This document shows positions 34,533 through 42,500 of a stretch of 64,000 nt of DNA, piece by piece; positions within the stretch are counted from its first letter, which is position 1, and each line of letters starts with the position of its first letter. The stretch lies in the NCBI GenBank assembly GCA_947499255.1, contig CANMNF010000001.1, positions 1,364,001 through 1,428,000 of the forward strand. The letters run 5' to 3'. A model generated the notes under the pieces. The model was given only the letters and a program-made list of their open reading frames with translations, did no database searches and had not been told where the DNA came from. The stretch is from an uncultured Sphingomonadaceae bacterium. GTDB lineage: Bacteria; Pseudomonadota; Alphaproteobacteria; Sphingomonadales; Sphingomonadaceae. A program made the position numbers and the translations under genes.

Positions 34533-34734
34533 GCAGGCCATCCGGCCTGCTTGGCTTTCGCGGCGAGAGCCGCGGCGTGCGGTCGCACGCTGTCGGTGCC
34601 TTAACGGCACCGAGGCCAGCGCTAAAATTGTGAGGTGGAAATTCGGCCGACCAGGCCGCAAGGGCGACTGCCCGCCCGCAGCGGGGGCAGCTTGCTGCCC
34701 ATCTAGCGAGGACGATCGCCCGGATGGGCGATCG
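34533..34734 (-). repeat. Array of consecutive hairpins between rpmH and rnpA
   Basis: Seven to eight stem-loops lie almost end to end: 34533-34550 (7-bp stem, 4-base loop), 34559-34574 (6 bp, 4-base loop), 34575-34590 (6 bp, 4-base loop), 34593-34613 (8 bp, 5-base loop), 34644-34658 (5 bp), 34668-34690 (6 bp), 34685-34700 (6 bp) and 34713-34734 (9 bp, 4-base loop). The sixth and seventh share an arm and exclude each other. The stems differ in sequence, so these are not copies of one repeat. In the transcribed (minus) sense the loops of the first and last stem read ATCC and GGAT and could pair. Possible roles are control of expression between rpmH and rnpA or RNA processing. Confidence 0.75.
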
Positions 34735-34743
34735 AAAAGAGAA

Positions 34744-34878
34744 TCAAGCGCTAAGCTTGTTGCGACCGCGGCGACGGCGGTTGCGCAGGACCTTGCGGCC
34801 ACCGGGTGTAGCTTTGCGGGCAAAGAAACCGTGGCGGCGAGCGCGCACGAGATTGCTCGGTTGGAAAGTGCGCTTCAT
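34744..34878 (-). CDS. rpmH: 50S ribosomal protein L34
   Basis: The 44-residue product, [20 protein letters not shown] to [13 protein letters not shown], is unmistakable L34. It starts the rpmH-rnpA-yidD-yidC-engB cluster. TAAGGAC, about 6 bases before the ATG, is the ribosome binding site. A terminator hairpin ends only about 20 bases upstream of the start codon, leaving no room for a separate promoter between them. Confidence 0.97.
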   Translation of the reverse strand: MKRTFQPSNLVRARRHGFFARKATPGGRKVLRNRRRRGRNKLSA

Positions 34879-34898
34879 GGCAAACGTCCTTACAGAAT

Positions 34899-34927
34899 TA
34901 AAAAGGGCCGCCAATCAAGCGGCGGCC
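34899..34927 (-). terminator. Intrinsic terminator just upstream of rpmH
   Basis: On the minus strand a perfect 7-bp stem (GGCCGCC with GGCGGCC), eight-base loop and five T. It ends the gene at 34945-35754, and because it sits inside the rpmH leader it may also act as an attenuator for rpmH. Confidence 0.82.
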
Positions 34928-34944
34928 TCACATAGAGCGGGCAC

Positions 34945-35754
34945 TTACTGCCGCGTCAGGTCCAAGTCAACATAGGCAAGTTCAGGTTTTGCATCATCTG
35001 ACAACGTTTGCGCCACCTTGGCCCCTTGCGCCAACCACTTGAGCATTTCGCTGCCGGTCAACCAGCGCGCTTGTTCAAACGGCACCGAATTGGTCATCGC
35101 ATAAAAAGCCTGCGCGTGATCTTCGGCCATTCCCATTTCGACGTAATAGTCGAGGTAGCGGCGATGTTCGGGTGCGCCGGGAGCAAAATCTTCTGCCCCC
35201 CTGCCCCAATCATCCAGCCAGCCATGCACGGCAAATTCCGCGTCGCGATCAATCTCGCGAGTTTCGCCTGCCAAAAACAATTCCACCGCGCCAGAACGCA
35301 CAGAGCCGCCTTCGTTAACCCGCGTGGCCAAGCCGGCTTCGCGAATCATCCGGCCAAGCTGCAAATTGGCACGATCATCATAAGTGCCCGGCGCTTCGAC
35401 AAATTCGAGCACCGCGATTGTGGGATAGGCATCCAGCATCGCGGCAAAGGCCTGCGGAGCATTGCTTTGCGTGATATCGACCAGAGCCGCCGTGTTGCCA
35501 TCCATCACGCGGAACGGACCGTAGGCGGCAATCGCCGCGTCCTCTGCCTCCGCATGGAGCGGGGAGACATAGCGTGAGGCGGTAGCGCTCTCCTCGGCCA
35601 CGACCCATTCCTCGGTCACAATCGTCTCGGTCACGATCGTCTCAGTCACAACTGTCTCAGTCACCACCCAGCCATCCTGCGCAGCGGCAGGCATTGCAAC
35701 AGGCACGGCGATAAGGGCCGAGGCGATTGCAATAAGGCGTGCGAACAAAGTCAT
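34945..35754 (-). CDS. Exported ClpP/crotonase-fold-like protein with VTET repeats
   Basis: A 269-residue protein with a signal peptide (cleavage likely after MPAAAQ, about residue 26). Residues 31-50 are four five-residue repeats, VTETV/VTETI/VTETI/VTEEW. The rest resembles exported ClpP/crotonase-like proteins (COG3904-like): the NLQLGRMIREAGLATRV helix, then GGSVRSGAVELFLAGETR where a catalytic Ser would be expected, and the AEFAVHGW strand with a His. Whether it is a protease or inactive is not clear. It is followed by a terminator; the relation to rpmH downstream is only positional. Confidence 0.6.
   Translation of the reverse strand: MTLFARLIAIASALIAVPVAMPAAAQDGWVVTETVVTETIVTETIVTEEWVVAEESATASRYVSPLHAEAEDAAIAAYGPFRVMDGNTAALVDITQSNAPQAFAAMLDAYPTIAVLEFVEAPGTYDDRANLQLGRMIREAGLATRVNEGGSVRSGAVELFLAGETREIDRDAEFAVHGWLDDWGRGAEDFAPGAPEHRRYLDYYVEMGMAEDHAQAFYAMTNSVPFEQARWLTGSEMLKWLAQGAKVAQTLSDDAKPELAYVDLDLTRQ
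35605..35664 (-). repeat. Imperfect 15-base tandem repeat coding VTET(V/I)
   Basis: Four consecutive 15-base units (on the plus strand around GTCTCGGTCAC, GTCTCAGTCAC) encode the repeated pentapeptide in the exported protein. Copy number could vary between strains. Confidence 0.7.
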
Positions 35755-35878
35755 TGCGCCCTTTGTGAAGGCCGCGCCCTACGGCATTCTCAATAGACAG
35801 GGTTTGCAAGGCTTTAACCGCGTTGTTCCCAAGAACCCTGCTAACGTCTTTTTCGATACGTTTTTAAGGGTTTTGTTC

Positions 35879-37375
35879 ATGGTCGCAGTGGTTTCGACAG
35901 TCGCCTATCTTGGCTTGGATGCGCGCGCGATTGAAGTGCAGTGCCAGTTAACGGCCGGAATGCCGCGCTTTGCCGTAGTGGGCCTGCCGGACAAAGCTGT
36001 CGCGGAAAGCCGTGAACGGGTGCAATCCGCGCTTGCCGCGATGGGGTTGGCGCTACCGCCAAAGCGGATCATTGTGAACCTATCTCCAGCAGATTTGCCC
36101 AAAGAAGGATCGCATTACGATCTGCCCATTGCGCTGGCTTTGCTGGCGGCAATGGGCGTGCTTGATGCAGAGGAGCTGTCTGAATGGGTGGCGGTGGGAG
36201 AGCTTGCGCTGGATGGGCGAGTAGTGGCATCGCCGGGCGTATTGCTCGCAGCGCTGCATGCAAGCGAGACGGATAAGGGCCTGATCTGTCCGGCCAAACA
36301 AGGCGCCGAAGCACGCTGGGCCAGCGGGATCAGCGTTTGCGCAGCGCCAAACCTTGTTGATCTGATCGCCCATCTTAAAGGCAATTCGCAGCTACCTTTG
36401 GCCGAAGCGGGCGAAGTCGAAGCCGCCGATCACGGGCCGGATCTCAAGCAGGTGAAAGGACAGGAAACCGCCCGGCGCGCTTTGGAGATTGCGGCAGCTG
36501 GCGGGCACAATCTGTTAATGAACGGACCGCCGGGATCGGGCAAAAGCCTGCTGGCCGCTTGTCTTCCTGGCATCCTGCCACCGCTTTCCCCGTCAGAGGC
36601 GCTGGAAGTGAGCATGGTGCAATCGGTCGCCGGAATGCTGGAAGGCGGCAAGATCAGCCGCACCCGCCCTTTTCGCGCGCCGCACCATTCAGCCAGCATG
36701 GCCGCGTTAACAGGCGGCGGCTTGAAAGTGCGCCCCGGCGAAGTCAGCCTGGCGCATTTGGGCGTGCTGTTCCTCGATGAATTGCCTGAATTTCAACGCG
36801 CCGTGCTCGATTCGCTGCGTCAGCCATTGGAGACGGGCCGTGTCGATGTCGCGCGGGCCAATGCGCATGTGCAATACCCTGCCCGCGTGCAATTGGTGGC
36901 CGCGATGAACCCGTGCCGTTGTGGCCATTTGGGCGATCCGGCAATGGCCTGTTCACGCGCGCCCAAATGTGCAGCGGATTATCAGAGCAAAGTGTCAGGC
37001 CCGCTGCTCGACCGGATTGATCTGCATGTCGAAGTAGAGCCAGTGCGCGCGGTTGATCTGGCCATGCCGCCGCCCGCAGAAGACAGCGCGCAAGTGGCGC
37101 AGCGCGTAGCCAGAGCGCGCGAAGTGCAAGTGGCCAGAGGCGTTCGCGCCAATGCTGAGCTTGATGGCGATCTGTTGGAAGAGGTGGCGACGCCTGACGA
37201 GGCAGGCCGCACGCTATTATTGCAAGCTGCCGAAGCCATGCGCCTGTCAGCGCGCGCCTATACGCGAATATTGCGTGTGGCGCGCACCGTGGCGGATTTG
37301 GCCGGATCGCAAGATGTGGGCCGCGTGCACGTGGCCGAAGCGCTGAGTTATCGGCGGCAGGCACCGCGCGCTTAA
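35879..37375 (+). CDS. YifB/ComM-type Mg-chelatase-like AAA+ ATPase
   Basis: A 498-residue protein of the YifB/ComM family, helicase-like ATPases that help branch migration and DNA integration. It has the N-terminal ChlI-type domain (VSTVAYLGLDARAIEVQCQLTAG, AVAESRERVQSALAAMG), the AAA+ core with NGPPGSGKSLLAACLPGILP (Walker A) and the RPFRAPHHSASMAALTGGG segment, a Cys cluster CRCGHLGDPAMAC in the fold, and the Mg_chelatase C-terminal domain. ATG 35879 is taken over an upstream start at 35765 because family members begin right before the VAVVSTVAYLG strand. It stands alone. Confidence 0.93.
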   Translation: MVAVVSTVAYLGLDARAIEVQCQLTAGMPRFAVVGLPDKAVAESRERVQSALAAMGLALPPKRIIVNLSPADLPKEGSHYDLPIALALLAAMGVLDAEELSEWVAVGELALDGRVVASPGVLLAALHASETDKGLICPAKQGAEARWASGISVCAAPNLVDLIAHLKGNSQLPLAEAGEVEAADHGPDLKQVKGQETARRALEIAAAGGHNLLMNGPPGSGKSLLAACLPGILPPLSPSEALEVSMVQSVAGMLEGGKISRTRPFRAPHHSASMAALTGGGLKVRPGEVSLAHLGVLFLDELPEFQRAVLDSLRQPLETGRVDVARANAHVQYPARVQLVAAMNPCRCGHLGDPAMACSRAPKCAADYQSKVSGPLLDRIDLHVEVEPVRAVDLAMPPPAEDSAQVAQRVARAREVQVARGVRANAELDGDLLEEVATPDEAGRTLLLQAAEAMRLSARAYTRILRVARTVADLAGSQDVGRVHVAEALSYRRQAPRA

Positions 37376-37382
37376 AGCTGGT

Positions 37383-37871
37383 TTAGGACCCCGCAGCAGG
37401 CGTATCGTGGCAGCACCATTCTTGTGAACCTGCTTCGCGCCATGCCAGATCGTGCCAGCCCAATTGGCGGCCATCGTGCGAATTGATCGTGATCGGCGCA
37501 ATCGGTTCGCCATCGCGCGCATCCACAAGGATCAGATCGGGATTAACGTTGGTACCATATTTCTCGCCCCATTGCCGCAAGGATAACATCGCAGGCAGCA
37601 AGCCAACGCCCTTTTCGGTCAGGCGATATTCGACTTTGCGCTTATCGCCTTCGCACCGTTCACGCACCAACACCCCATGTTCCACCAGTTTGGCGAGGCG
37701 ATTGGACAGGATATTGCGAGCAATGCCAAGTTCGCTGGAAAATTCTTCGAAATGGATAAGACCGTTAAAAGCTGCGCGCAGGATCAGAAATGACCACCGC
37801 TCTCCCATCACCTCAAGGGCGTGGGGCAGGCCGCATTCGGCCACTTCGCGCAACGGTTCTCTCAATCCCAT
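37383..37871 (-). CDS. HxlR-family transcriptional regulator
   Basis: A 162-residue MarR/HxlR-type winged-helix regulator. The HxlR core shows the early Cys in AECGLPHALEVMGERWSFLILRAAF, the recognition part FEEFSSELGIARNILSNRLAKLVEHGVL and the wing DKRKVEYRLTEKG. Redox or thiol-sensing members use the N-terminal Cys; this one has AECG at about residue 13-16, compatible with that but not proof. ATG 37871 is the start that fits the family length. It is divergent from the CC_3452-like gene, with a nested dyad between the two. Confidence 0.9.
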   Translation of the reverse strand: MGLREPLREVAECGLPHALEVMGERWSFLILRAAFNGLIHFEEFSSELGIARNILSNRLAKLVEHGVLVRERCEGDKRKVEYRLTEKGVGLLPAMLSLRQWGEKYGTNVNPDLILVDARDGEPIAPITINSHDGRQLGWHDLAWREAGSQEWCCHDTPAAGS

Positions 37872-37975
37872 AGGTGCCTTTCTATAGCGGACTTTTTCTG
37901 GCCTTATCCGCAAATTGCTCAAAACCAAAGTTTTCTCAAAAATGGGTTGCGTTTGAAAACTGACAAGGTTAGGTA

Positions 37976-38020
37976 GCGTTTCGCAACCAGTTGTTATTTG
38001 CAACTGTATTGCTGAAACGC
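37976..38020. promoter_or_regulatory. Nested inverted repeat, candidate HxlR operator
   Basis: An inner dyad CAGTTG-N7-CAACTG (37988-38006) is centred at about 37997. An outer dyad, GCGTTTC (37976-37982) and GAAACGC (38014-38020), has almost the same centre. It lies between the HxlR gene and the divergent exported-protein gene, 24 bases before the latter's start. Such symmetry is typical of winged-helix dimer operators. Confidence 0.55.
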
Positions 38021-38043
38021 AAGCCCTTACTCAGGATACGCTT

Positions 38044-38358
38044 ATGCCTCGCCTTTTCTCCCTTGCCGCAATGGCTCTCACCGTCACGGCCATCTCTGGC
38101 GCACCCACCACCCTTTCTGCCGCTGAAGGCGGGGTTTATTACACTGCCAAACTCGCCGCTCCGGCGTCTGAAGACCGCTATATGGCTGGCGGCCGCGAAT
38201 GGCTTTGTGATGGTGACAATTGCATTGCCCAACGCAGCAATGCGCGCCCGTTACGCGTGTGCCGCGATCTCAAACGCACAATTGGTACTGTTGAAGAGTT
38301 TACCGCCGATGGCCGCACTTTGGATGCGGAAAAGCTTGCGAAGTGCAACGCGCAATAG
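38044..38358 (+). CDS. CC_3452-family exported protein
   Basis: A 104-residue protein with a signal peptide (cleavage near residue 26, LSAAEGG). The sequence GGVYYTAKLAAPASEDRYMAGGREWLCDGDNCIAQRSNARPLRVCRDL is typical of the alphaproteobacterial CC_3452 family, with three cysteines (CDGDNC and VCRDL) that may form a disulfide, then a C-terminal Cys. The function is unknown. It starts 24 bases behind the dyad and is divergent from the HxlR regulator, which probably controls it. Confidence 0.85.
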   Translation: MPRLFSLAAMALTVTAISGAPTTLSAAEGGVYYTAKLAAPASEDRYMAGGREWLCDGDNCIAQRSNARPLRVCRDLKRTIGTVEEFTADGRTLDAEKLAKCNAQ

Positions 38359-38423
38359 GTTTTCACGAACTTCCCCGGGAACCTCCCCCATCTCAGGGTT
38401 CCCGAATACGAAGCTGGCGGCGT

Positions 38424-39074
38424 TCAGGTCATAAGGCCTAGCGTCGCCAGATTTGTTTTAAGGGCAGCGGCATCGGTGAACACATGGCCTGACCAGCCGC
38501 GCGCTTTGGCCGCAGCGATGTTTTCGGCCCGATCATCAACAAAAAACAGCTCTTGCGGGGCGATACCATGGCGCGCGGCGCGCTCTTCCAAAACGGCATA
38601 GATCGCCGGATCAGGTTTCACGCATTTCTCGCGGCCAGACACCACAATCTCTCGCATATGACGAAAAATCGGCGCGGTGGGCACAAACCCATCCCAAAAC
38701 TCCGCTCCAAAATTGGTCAGCGCCAATTGCGGCACGCCCTGCACGGCCAACGTTTCCACCAATGCATGGGTGCCGGGCACAGGGCCGGGGATCGTTTCGT
38801 TAAAGCGCGTCGCATAAGCGGCGATCAGATCGGCATATTTGGGGAATAGCGCTTGGCGCTCTGGCACCATGCGCGCCAATGGACGGCCCGCATCGTGTTC
38901 AAAATGCCATTGCTCGGTCACAACATGGGCAAGGAACCAGTCCAGTTCGTGTTCATCGACAATCAGCTTCGCAAATAGCGCGCGCAATTCCCATTGATAC
39001 AGCACACGGCCAACATCCCACACCACCGCGCGCGGGCGATCTGCATCGGGAATGGGGGTGAGAGCCTCAGACAT
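38424..39074 (-). CDS. HAD-superfamily phosphatase-like hydrolase
   Basis: A 216-residue HAD protein of the YihX/epoxide-hydrolase-N type. Motif I is VVWDVGRVLYQWE (nucleophile Asp; the second Asp is a Gly-Arg as in YihX-like enzymes), motif II QLALTNFG, motif III with GREKCVKPDPAIY and motif IV FFVDDRAENIAAAKARGW. Substrate unknown; sugar phosphates are likely in this group. It follows rpmJ on the same strand with a hairpin in between. Confidence 0.9.
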   Translation of the reverse strand: MSEALTPIPDADRPRAVVWDVGRVLYQWELRALFAKLIVDEHELDWFLAHVVTEQWHFEHDAGRPLARMVPERQALFPKYADLIAAYATRFNETIPGPVPGTHALVETLAVQGVPQLALTNFGAEFWDGFVPTAPIFRHMREIVVSGREKCVKPDPAIYAVLEERAARHGIAPQELFFVDDRAENIAAAKARGWSGHVFTDAAALKTNLATLGLMT

Positions 39075-39080
39075 GCAAAT

Positions 39081-39102
39081 AGCCCCCGCATCGGCAGGGG
39101 CT
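39081..39102 (-). terminator. Terminator-like hairpin behind rpmJ
   Basis: A 9-position stem with one mismatch (AGCCCC-C-GC with GC-A-GGGGCT) and a four-base loop. On the minus strand ATTTGC follows, a weak T tract; on the plus strand TTTT follows. It separates rpmJ from the HAD gene. Confidence 0.5.
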
Positions 39103-39146
39103 TTTCAAGAAACCAGCACCGCGCAAGATACGCGGCGGGCGCTGCA

Positions 39147-39272
39147 TCAGCCCTGACGGGCTTTAAAGCGTCGGTTGGTCTTGTTAATCACATAGGTCCG
39201 GCCACGACGGCGAATCACGCGGCAATCGCGGTGGCGGTTCTTCAGCGACTTGAGGCTGTTGCGAATCTTCAT
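39147..39272 (-). CDS. rpmJ: 50S ribosomal protein L36
   Basis: A 41-residue basic protein, [20 protein letters not shown] to [12 protein letters not shown]. This is the alphaproteobacterial L36 form with only one cysteine, so it lacks the four-ligand zinc ribbon of the classical form. ATG 39272 is certain from the conserved N-terminus; the frame continues upstream without meaning. Single-gene unit. Confidence 0.96.
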   Translation of the reverse strand: MKIRNSLKSLKNRHRDCRVIRRRGRTYVINKTNRRFKARQG

Positions 39273-39452
39273 GGCGGTTCTTCCAATATAAAAGGCACCG
39301 GAAACGCCCCCGGTGCCGCAATTTCTTGAGCGCGCAGCTACGGGTGAGAGGCGCAAAAGTCAAGGCTTTGTCGAGCGATATTGCCTCCACCGCAACACGC
39401 CAAAATGCAACGTTCATGAACCAGTTGGCCGATTATGCGTTATAGAGGCATT

Positions 39453-40055
39453 ATGCGCATGATCACAACACGCTCCGCCATGGCCGCTGCCATCCTCGCC
39501 ACTCTCTCCGCCTGCGCCGCGCCGGCCTATGTTTCCCCTGTCGAAGTCACGCGCTTTGTCGGGCAGGCTGATACCTATCTAGCACAAGGCACCATTGAGA
39601 TTGCCCCTGCACCAGGCATCAATGGCGATGGTTTGGAATATGGCTTTTACGCAGAAGCTGTGCGGATCGAGCTGGAAGAGCTGGGATACCGCGTGGTTGC
39701 CCAAAATGGTGATCAGGTGGCGGCACTGGACTTTGACCAAAACGTCGGCGCCCCCGCTGAACGCGGCGGCCCTGTCAGTGTGGGCGTTGGCGGATCGACC
39801 GGATCATTTGGTTCTGGCCTTGGCGTTGGCATCGGCCTTAATCTCACCCCGCGCCCGTCAGAACAGATCAACACGGTCATCTCGGTCGCAATCAAAGCGG
39901 CGGATGGCGGCACCAATTTGTGGGAAGGCCGCGCAGCCATGTCTGCCACTGCGAACAGCGATTTTGCACCAAGCGATGCCGCCGCTGGCAGATTGGCCGA
40001 TGCGCTGTTCGCTGATTTCCCCGGCAATTCGGGCGAAACGGTGATCGTGGAATGA
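39453..40055 (+). CDS. DUF4136 domain lipoprotein, second copy
   Basis: A 200-residue predicted lipoprotein (lipobox LSAC, Cys 21) with DUF4136-like features: [34 protein letters not shown], and the closing [15 protein letters not shown] that mirrors the paralogue at 7778-8497. A glycine-rich middle ([20 protein letters not shown]) takes the place of the aromatic insert of the other copy. ATG 39453 gives the clean signal peptide. The gene overlaps the M14 peptidase gene by four bases, which suggests a shared envelope-related transcript. Function unknown. Confidence 0.82.
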   Translation: MRMITTRSAMAAAILATLSACAAPAYVSPVEVTRFVGQADTYLAQGTIEIAPAPGINGDGLEYGFYAEAVRIELEELGYRVVAQNGDQVAALDFDQNVGAPAERGGPVSVGVGGSTGSFGSGLGVGIGLNLTPRPSEQINTVISVAIKAADGGTNLWEGRAAMSATANSDFAPSDAAAGRLADALFADFPGNSGETVIVE

Positions 40056-41191
40056 GCGACATTGTTATCGATGCCGCTTTCGATAGCGGCAATATCGCGG
40101 TCTCCAGCGTCGATGGGACCAAAGCGCACCTGACAATCCCGGCAGACCGCAACAGCGAATTTGCGCAATGGTTTCACTTCCGCGTTTCAGGCAGTGCCGG
40201 GCGCAGTTTGGAATTGCGGATCGAAGGGCTGGAATCCTCTGCCTATCCCGCCGGATGGCCCGGATATCGTGCCTGTGTTTCAGAAGATCGCGAATATTGG
40301 GCCCGCGCGGACAGCACTTATGACAAGGGCGATGCAGGCGGCACGTTGACAATCGCCTATACGCCTGCCTCCGACATCGCGTATTTCGCCTATTTCGCGC
40401 CCTATTCGATGGAGCGGCATCATGATCTGGTGACCGAAGCGGCAGCAGCAGAAGGTGTCACCTATCGCCGCCTTGGCGAAACGCTTGATGGACGCCCGGT
40501 GGATTGTCTGGAAGTTGGCGAAGGGGACACGCAAGTCTGGCTCTATGCGCGACAACATCCGGGCGAAAGCATGGCCGAATGGTGGATGGAAGGCGCGCTT
40601 GAAGTGTTAACCGATCCCGCTGATCCGGTGGCCAAAGTGCTGCGCGAAAAATGCCGTTTGCACATTGTGCCCAATTGCAATCCTGATGGCAGTTTTCGCG
40701 GACATTTGCGCACCAATGCAGAGGGAGTGAACCTCAACCGCGAATGGGCCACACCTAGTACCCAGCGCTCTCCCGAAGTGCTCGCCATCCGCAATGCGAT
40801 GGATGCGAGCGGCGTAGATTTTGCAATGGATGTGCATGGGGATGAAGCGATCCCTGCTAATTTTATCGCCGGGTTTGAAGGCATTCCATCATGGAGCGAT
40901 GAACTAGGCGATGCCTATGCGCGCTATCGCAGCATTCTTGATCGCCGCACCGCCGATTTCCAAACCGCTAAGGGCTATCCCATTGCACCTGCGGGCCGTG
41001 CCAATCTAACGATCAGCACCAATCAGGTGGCCGAGCGATTTGGCGCCTGCGCGATGACGCTGGAAATGCCGTTCAAGGATCACGATGATTGCCCGGATGA
41101 AGCGCAAGGGTGGAGCCCGGAACGGTGCAAATTGCTGGCGCGCGATTGCTTGGCTGCGCTGGCGGAGTGGCTGGAGAGCCGGGACGCTTAA
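40052..41191 (+). CDS. M14-family carboxypeptidase (cytosolic carboxypeptidase-like)
   Basis: A 379-residue zinc carboxypeptidase. The N-terminal 115 residues are the beta-sandwich that goes with bacterial M14-type carboxypeptidases. Zinc ligands are H169 and E172 in RQHPGES and H262 in DVHGD; NPDG (210-213), NLNREW (227-232) and catalytic E338 in TLEMPFK complete the site. No signal peptide is seen, so it is probably cytoplasmic. Natural substrate unknown. Coupled to the DUF4136 gene by the ATGA overlap. Confidence 0.9.
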   Translation: MSDIVIDAAFDSGNIAVSSVDGTKAHLTIPADRNSEFAQWFHFRVSGSAGRSLELRIEGLESSAYPAGWPGYRACVSEDREYWARADSTYDKGDAGGTLTIAYTPASDIAYFAYFAPYSMERHHDLVTEAAAAEGVTYRRLGETLDGRPVDCLEVGEGDTQVWLYARQHPGESMAEWWMEGALEVLTDPADPVAKVLREKCRLHIVPNCNPDGSFRGHLRTNAEGVNLNREWATPSTQRSPEVLAIRNAMDASGVDFAMDVHGDEAIPANFIAGFEGIPSWSDELGDAYARYRSILDRRTADFQTAKGYPIAPAGRANLTISTNQVAERFGACAMTLEMPFKDHDDCPDEAQGWSPERCKLLARDCLAALAEWLESRDA

Positions 41192-42090
41192 CCGCCGCGG
41201 CCATCGTCATAAAGACGCTCCGGAGTCAGCTCGCAATCGACGTTTGCACCGGCAAAATCGAAGCTGAGTGCTGTCACATCACCGGCGGCGTTGATCACGA
41301 TAGCATCGTCCACCGCATCGCTATTGGTCAAGCGCAGCTCAAGCGTTTCACCGCGCGCCTCGCTATATCTGCGCTGGAGCGCTGCATACATCGCTTCGCG
41401 CGGGGTTATCATGCCAAATCTGCCGCCTTGATCGTGTAGCCAAACTTCGCTCACAGGATCGGCTTTGGGAAACTGGCCTGAGCACACAAAAGGGCGGACC
41501 CGCTTGGCAATTATGGCGTGGGCAGATTTCCTACCAAGCAGCAAAGCATCTGCGCGCAGTGTAGCAACTGCCTCGAATGGCGCAGGGCAATCATCCGCCA
41601 CCGTTTTAGCTCGAAACTCGCCATCATCCCAACGCCAAAGCCAATCGCAGCTCGCCCAATTGCGCGTCATTTCAGGATCAAACCCGTCCAGCAGTGACGC
41701 ATCGCTGTAAGCCCCAAGCAGCTTGTCAGGCTCATGCGGGATATAGACGCGCAGGCGAATAGCCTCATTGTCAAAATCGCGCGTGGCGATGTAGATATGC
41801 TGGTGCGCCACTTTGTCCGGGTCCGCATCGCGATATTGCTCAGCATAAAAGGCAAGCGCGCCAAATCGCGGCAGGTCAACGCGGCGGATAATCACATGGC
41901 GGCGGTCAATCCGCGCATCTTGGGATGTATTCGCCGCTTGCTGCTGCTCGACCTGCAAACCATTGTCATACCGGCCGGGAAACCAATCGAGAAACAGGTC
42001 AAGCTGCTCCTCGAACGTTTCAGGATTTTGTGCAGTGGCAGGCGATGCCAAAACCAATGCGGCGAGCGCGGCAAATATCAGGCGGATCAT
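41188..42090 (-). CDS. CpcT/CpeT-like exported protein
   Basis: A 300-residue protein with a signal peptide (cleavage after ASPATAQ, about residue 21). The sequence [21 protein letters not shown] followed by [25 protein letters not shown] and [25 protein letters not shown] resembles the CpcT/CpeT family, lyases that attach phycobilins in cyanobacteria. Outside phycobilisome organisms the family has no defined role, so a function is not assigned. ATG 42090 overlaps the cdd stop by four bases, and the gene converges on the M14 gene with overlapping stops. Confidence 0.72.
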   Translation of the reverse strand: MIRLIFAALAALVLASPATAQNPETFEEQLDLFLDWFPGRYDNGLQVEQQQAANTSQDARIDRRHVIIRRVDLPRFGALAFYAEQYRDADPDKVAHQHIYIATRDFDNEAIRLRVYIPHEPDKLLGAYSDASLLDGFDPEMTRNWASCDWLWRWDDGEFRAKTVADDCPAPFEAVATLRADALLLGRKSAHAIIAKRVRPFVCSGQFPKADPVSEVWLHDQGGRFGMITPREAMYAALQRRYSEARGETLELRLTNSDAVDDAIVINAAGDVTALSFDFAGANVDCELTPERLYDDGRGG

Positions 42091-42500
42091 TCGCCCAAGC
42101 TGGCAGGTCCAAATGCCTCGGGCAAGAGCTGCGACAAGCGCCATTCCTTGTCAGCGCTGATCACCAGCGGATCGGTGCTGCCAAGCTGTGCCAGCTCGCC
42201 CAACATCTGGCGGCAGCGGCCACATGGTGTGATCGGCTTTGCACTCGGCCCGGCAACAGCAATGGCCAGCAATCCGCCGCGCCGCCCTCCGCGCGGCCCG
42301 CCATTCATCGCCTTGGCCACAGCCACCGCTTCTGCACAAAGCGACAGGCCATAGCTGGCATTCTCAACATTGCTGGCGGTGATCACCGCACCATCGTCAA
42401 ACAGCAAGGCCGCTCCGACCGCGAAGCCCGAATAAGGCGCATAGGCCGCGCCCGCCGCTTCGCGCGCTTTGGCCAATATAGCGGCGCGATCCAAACTCAC
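42087..42500 (-). CDS. cdd: Cytidine deaminase
   Basis: Zinc deaminase that converts cytidine and deoxycytidine to uridine forms. The 137-residue homotetrameric type has AYAPYSGFAVGAALL, the catalytic CAE (C55, E57) in LCAEAVAVAKA, and the metal pair in ITPCGRCRQML (C93, C96). The start is the GTG at 42500, which overlaps the stop of the upstream gene as GTGA. It is followed by the CpeT-like gene in the same overlap style. Confidence 0.95.
   Translation of the reverse strand: MSLDRAAILAKAREAAGAAYAPYSGFAVGAALLFDDGAVITASNVENASYGLSLCAEAVAVAKAMNGGPRGGRRGGLLAIAVAGPSAKPITPCGRCRQMLGELAQLGSTDPLVISADKEWRLSQLLPEAFGPASLGE

Noticed and set aside
34533-34734. CRISPR-like array
   Set aside because: The hairpins have different sequences and spacing; there is no direct repeat with spacers.
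34084-34743. RNase P RNA or another known structured RNA in the rpmH-rnpA gap
   Set aside because: None of the conserved RNase P RNA core sequences was recognised; the array is only hairpins.
41188-42090. CpeT-like protein as a sign of cyanobacterial origin
   Set aside because: All neighbours are alphaproteobacterial and no phycobiliprotein gene is present.
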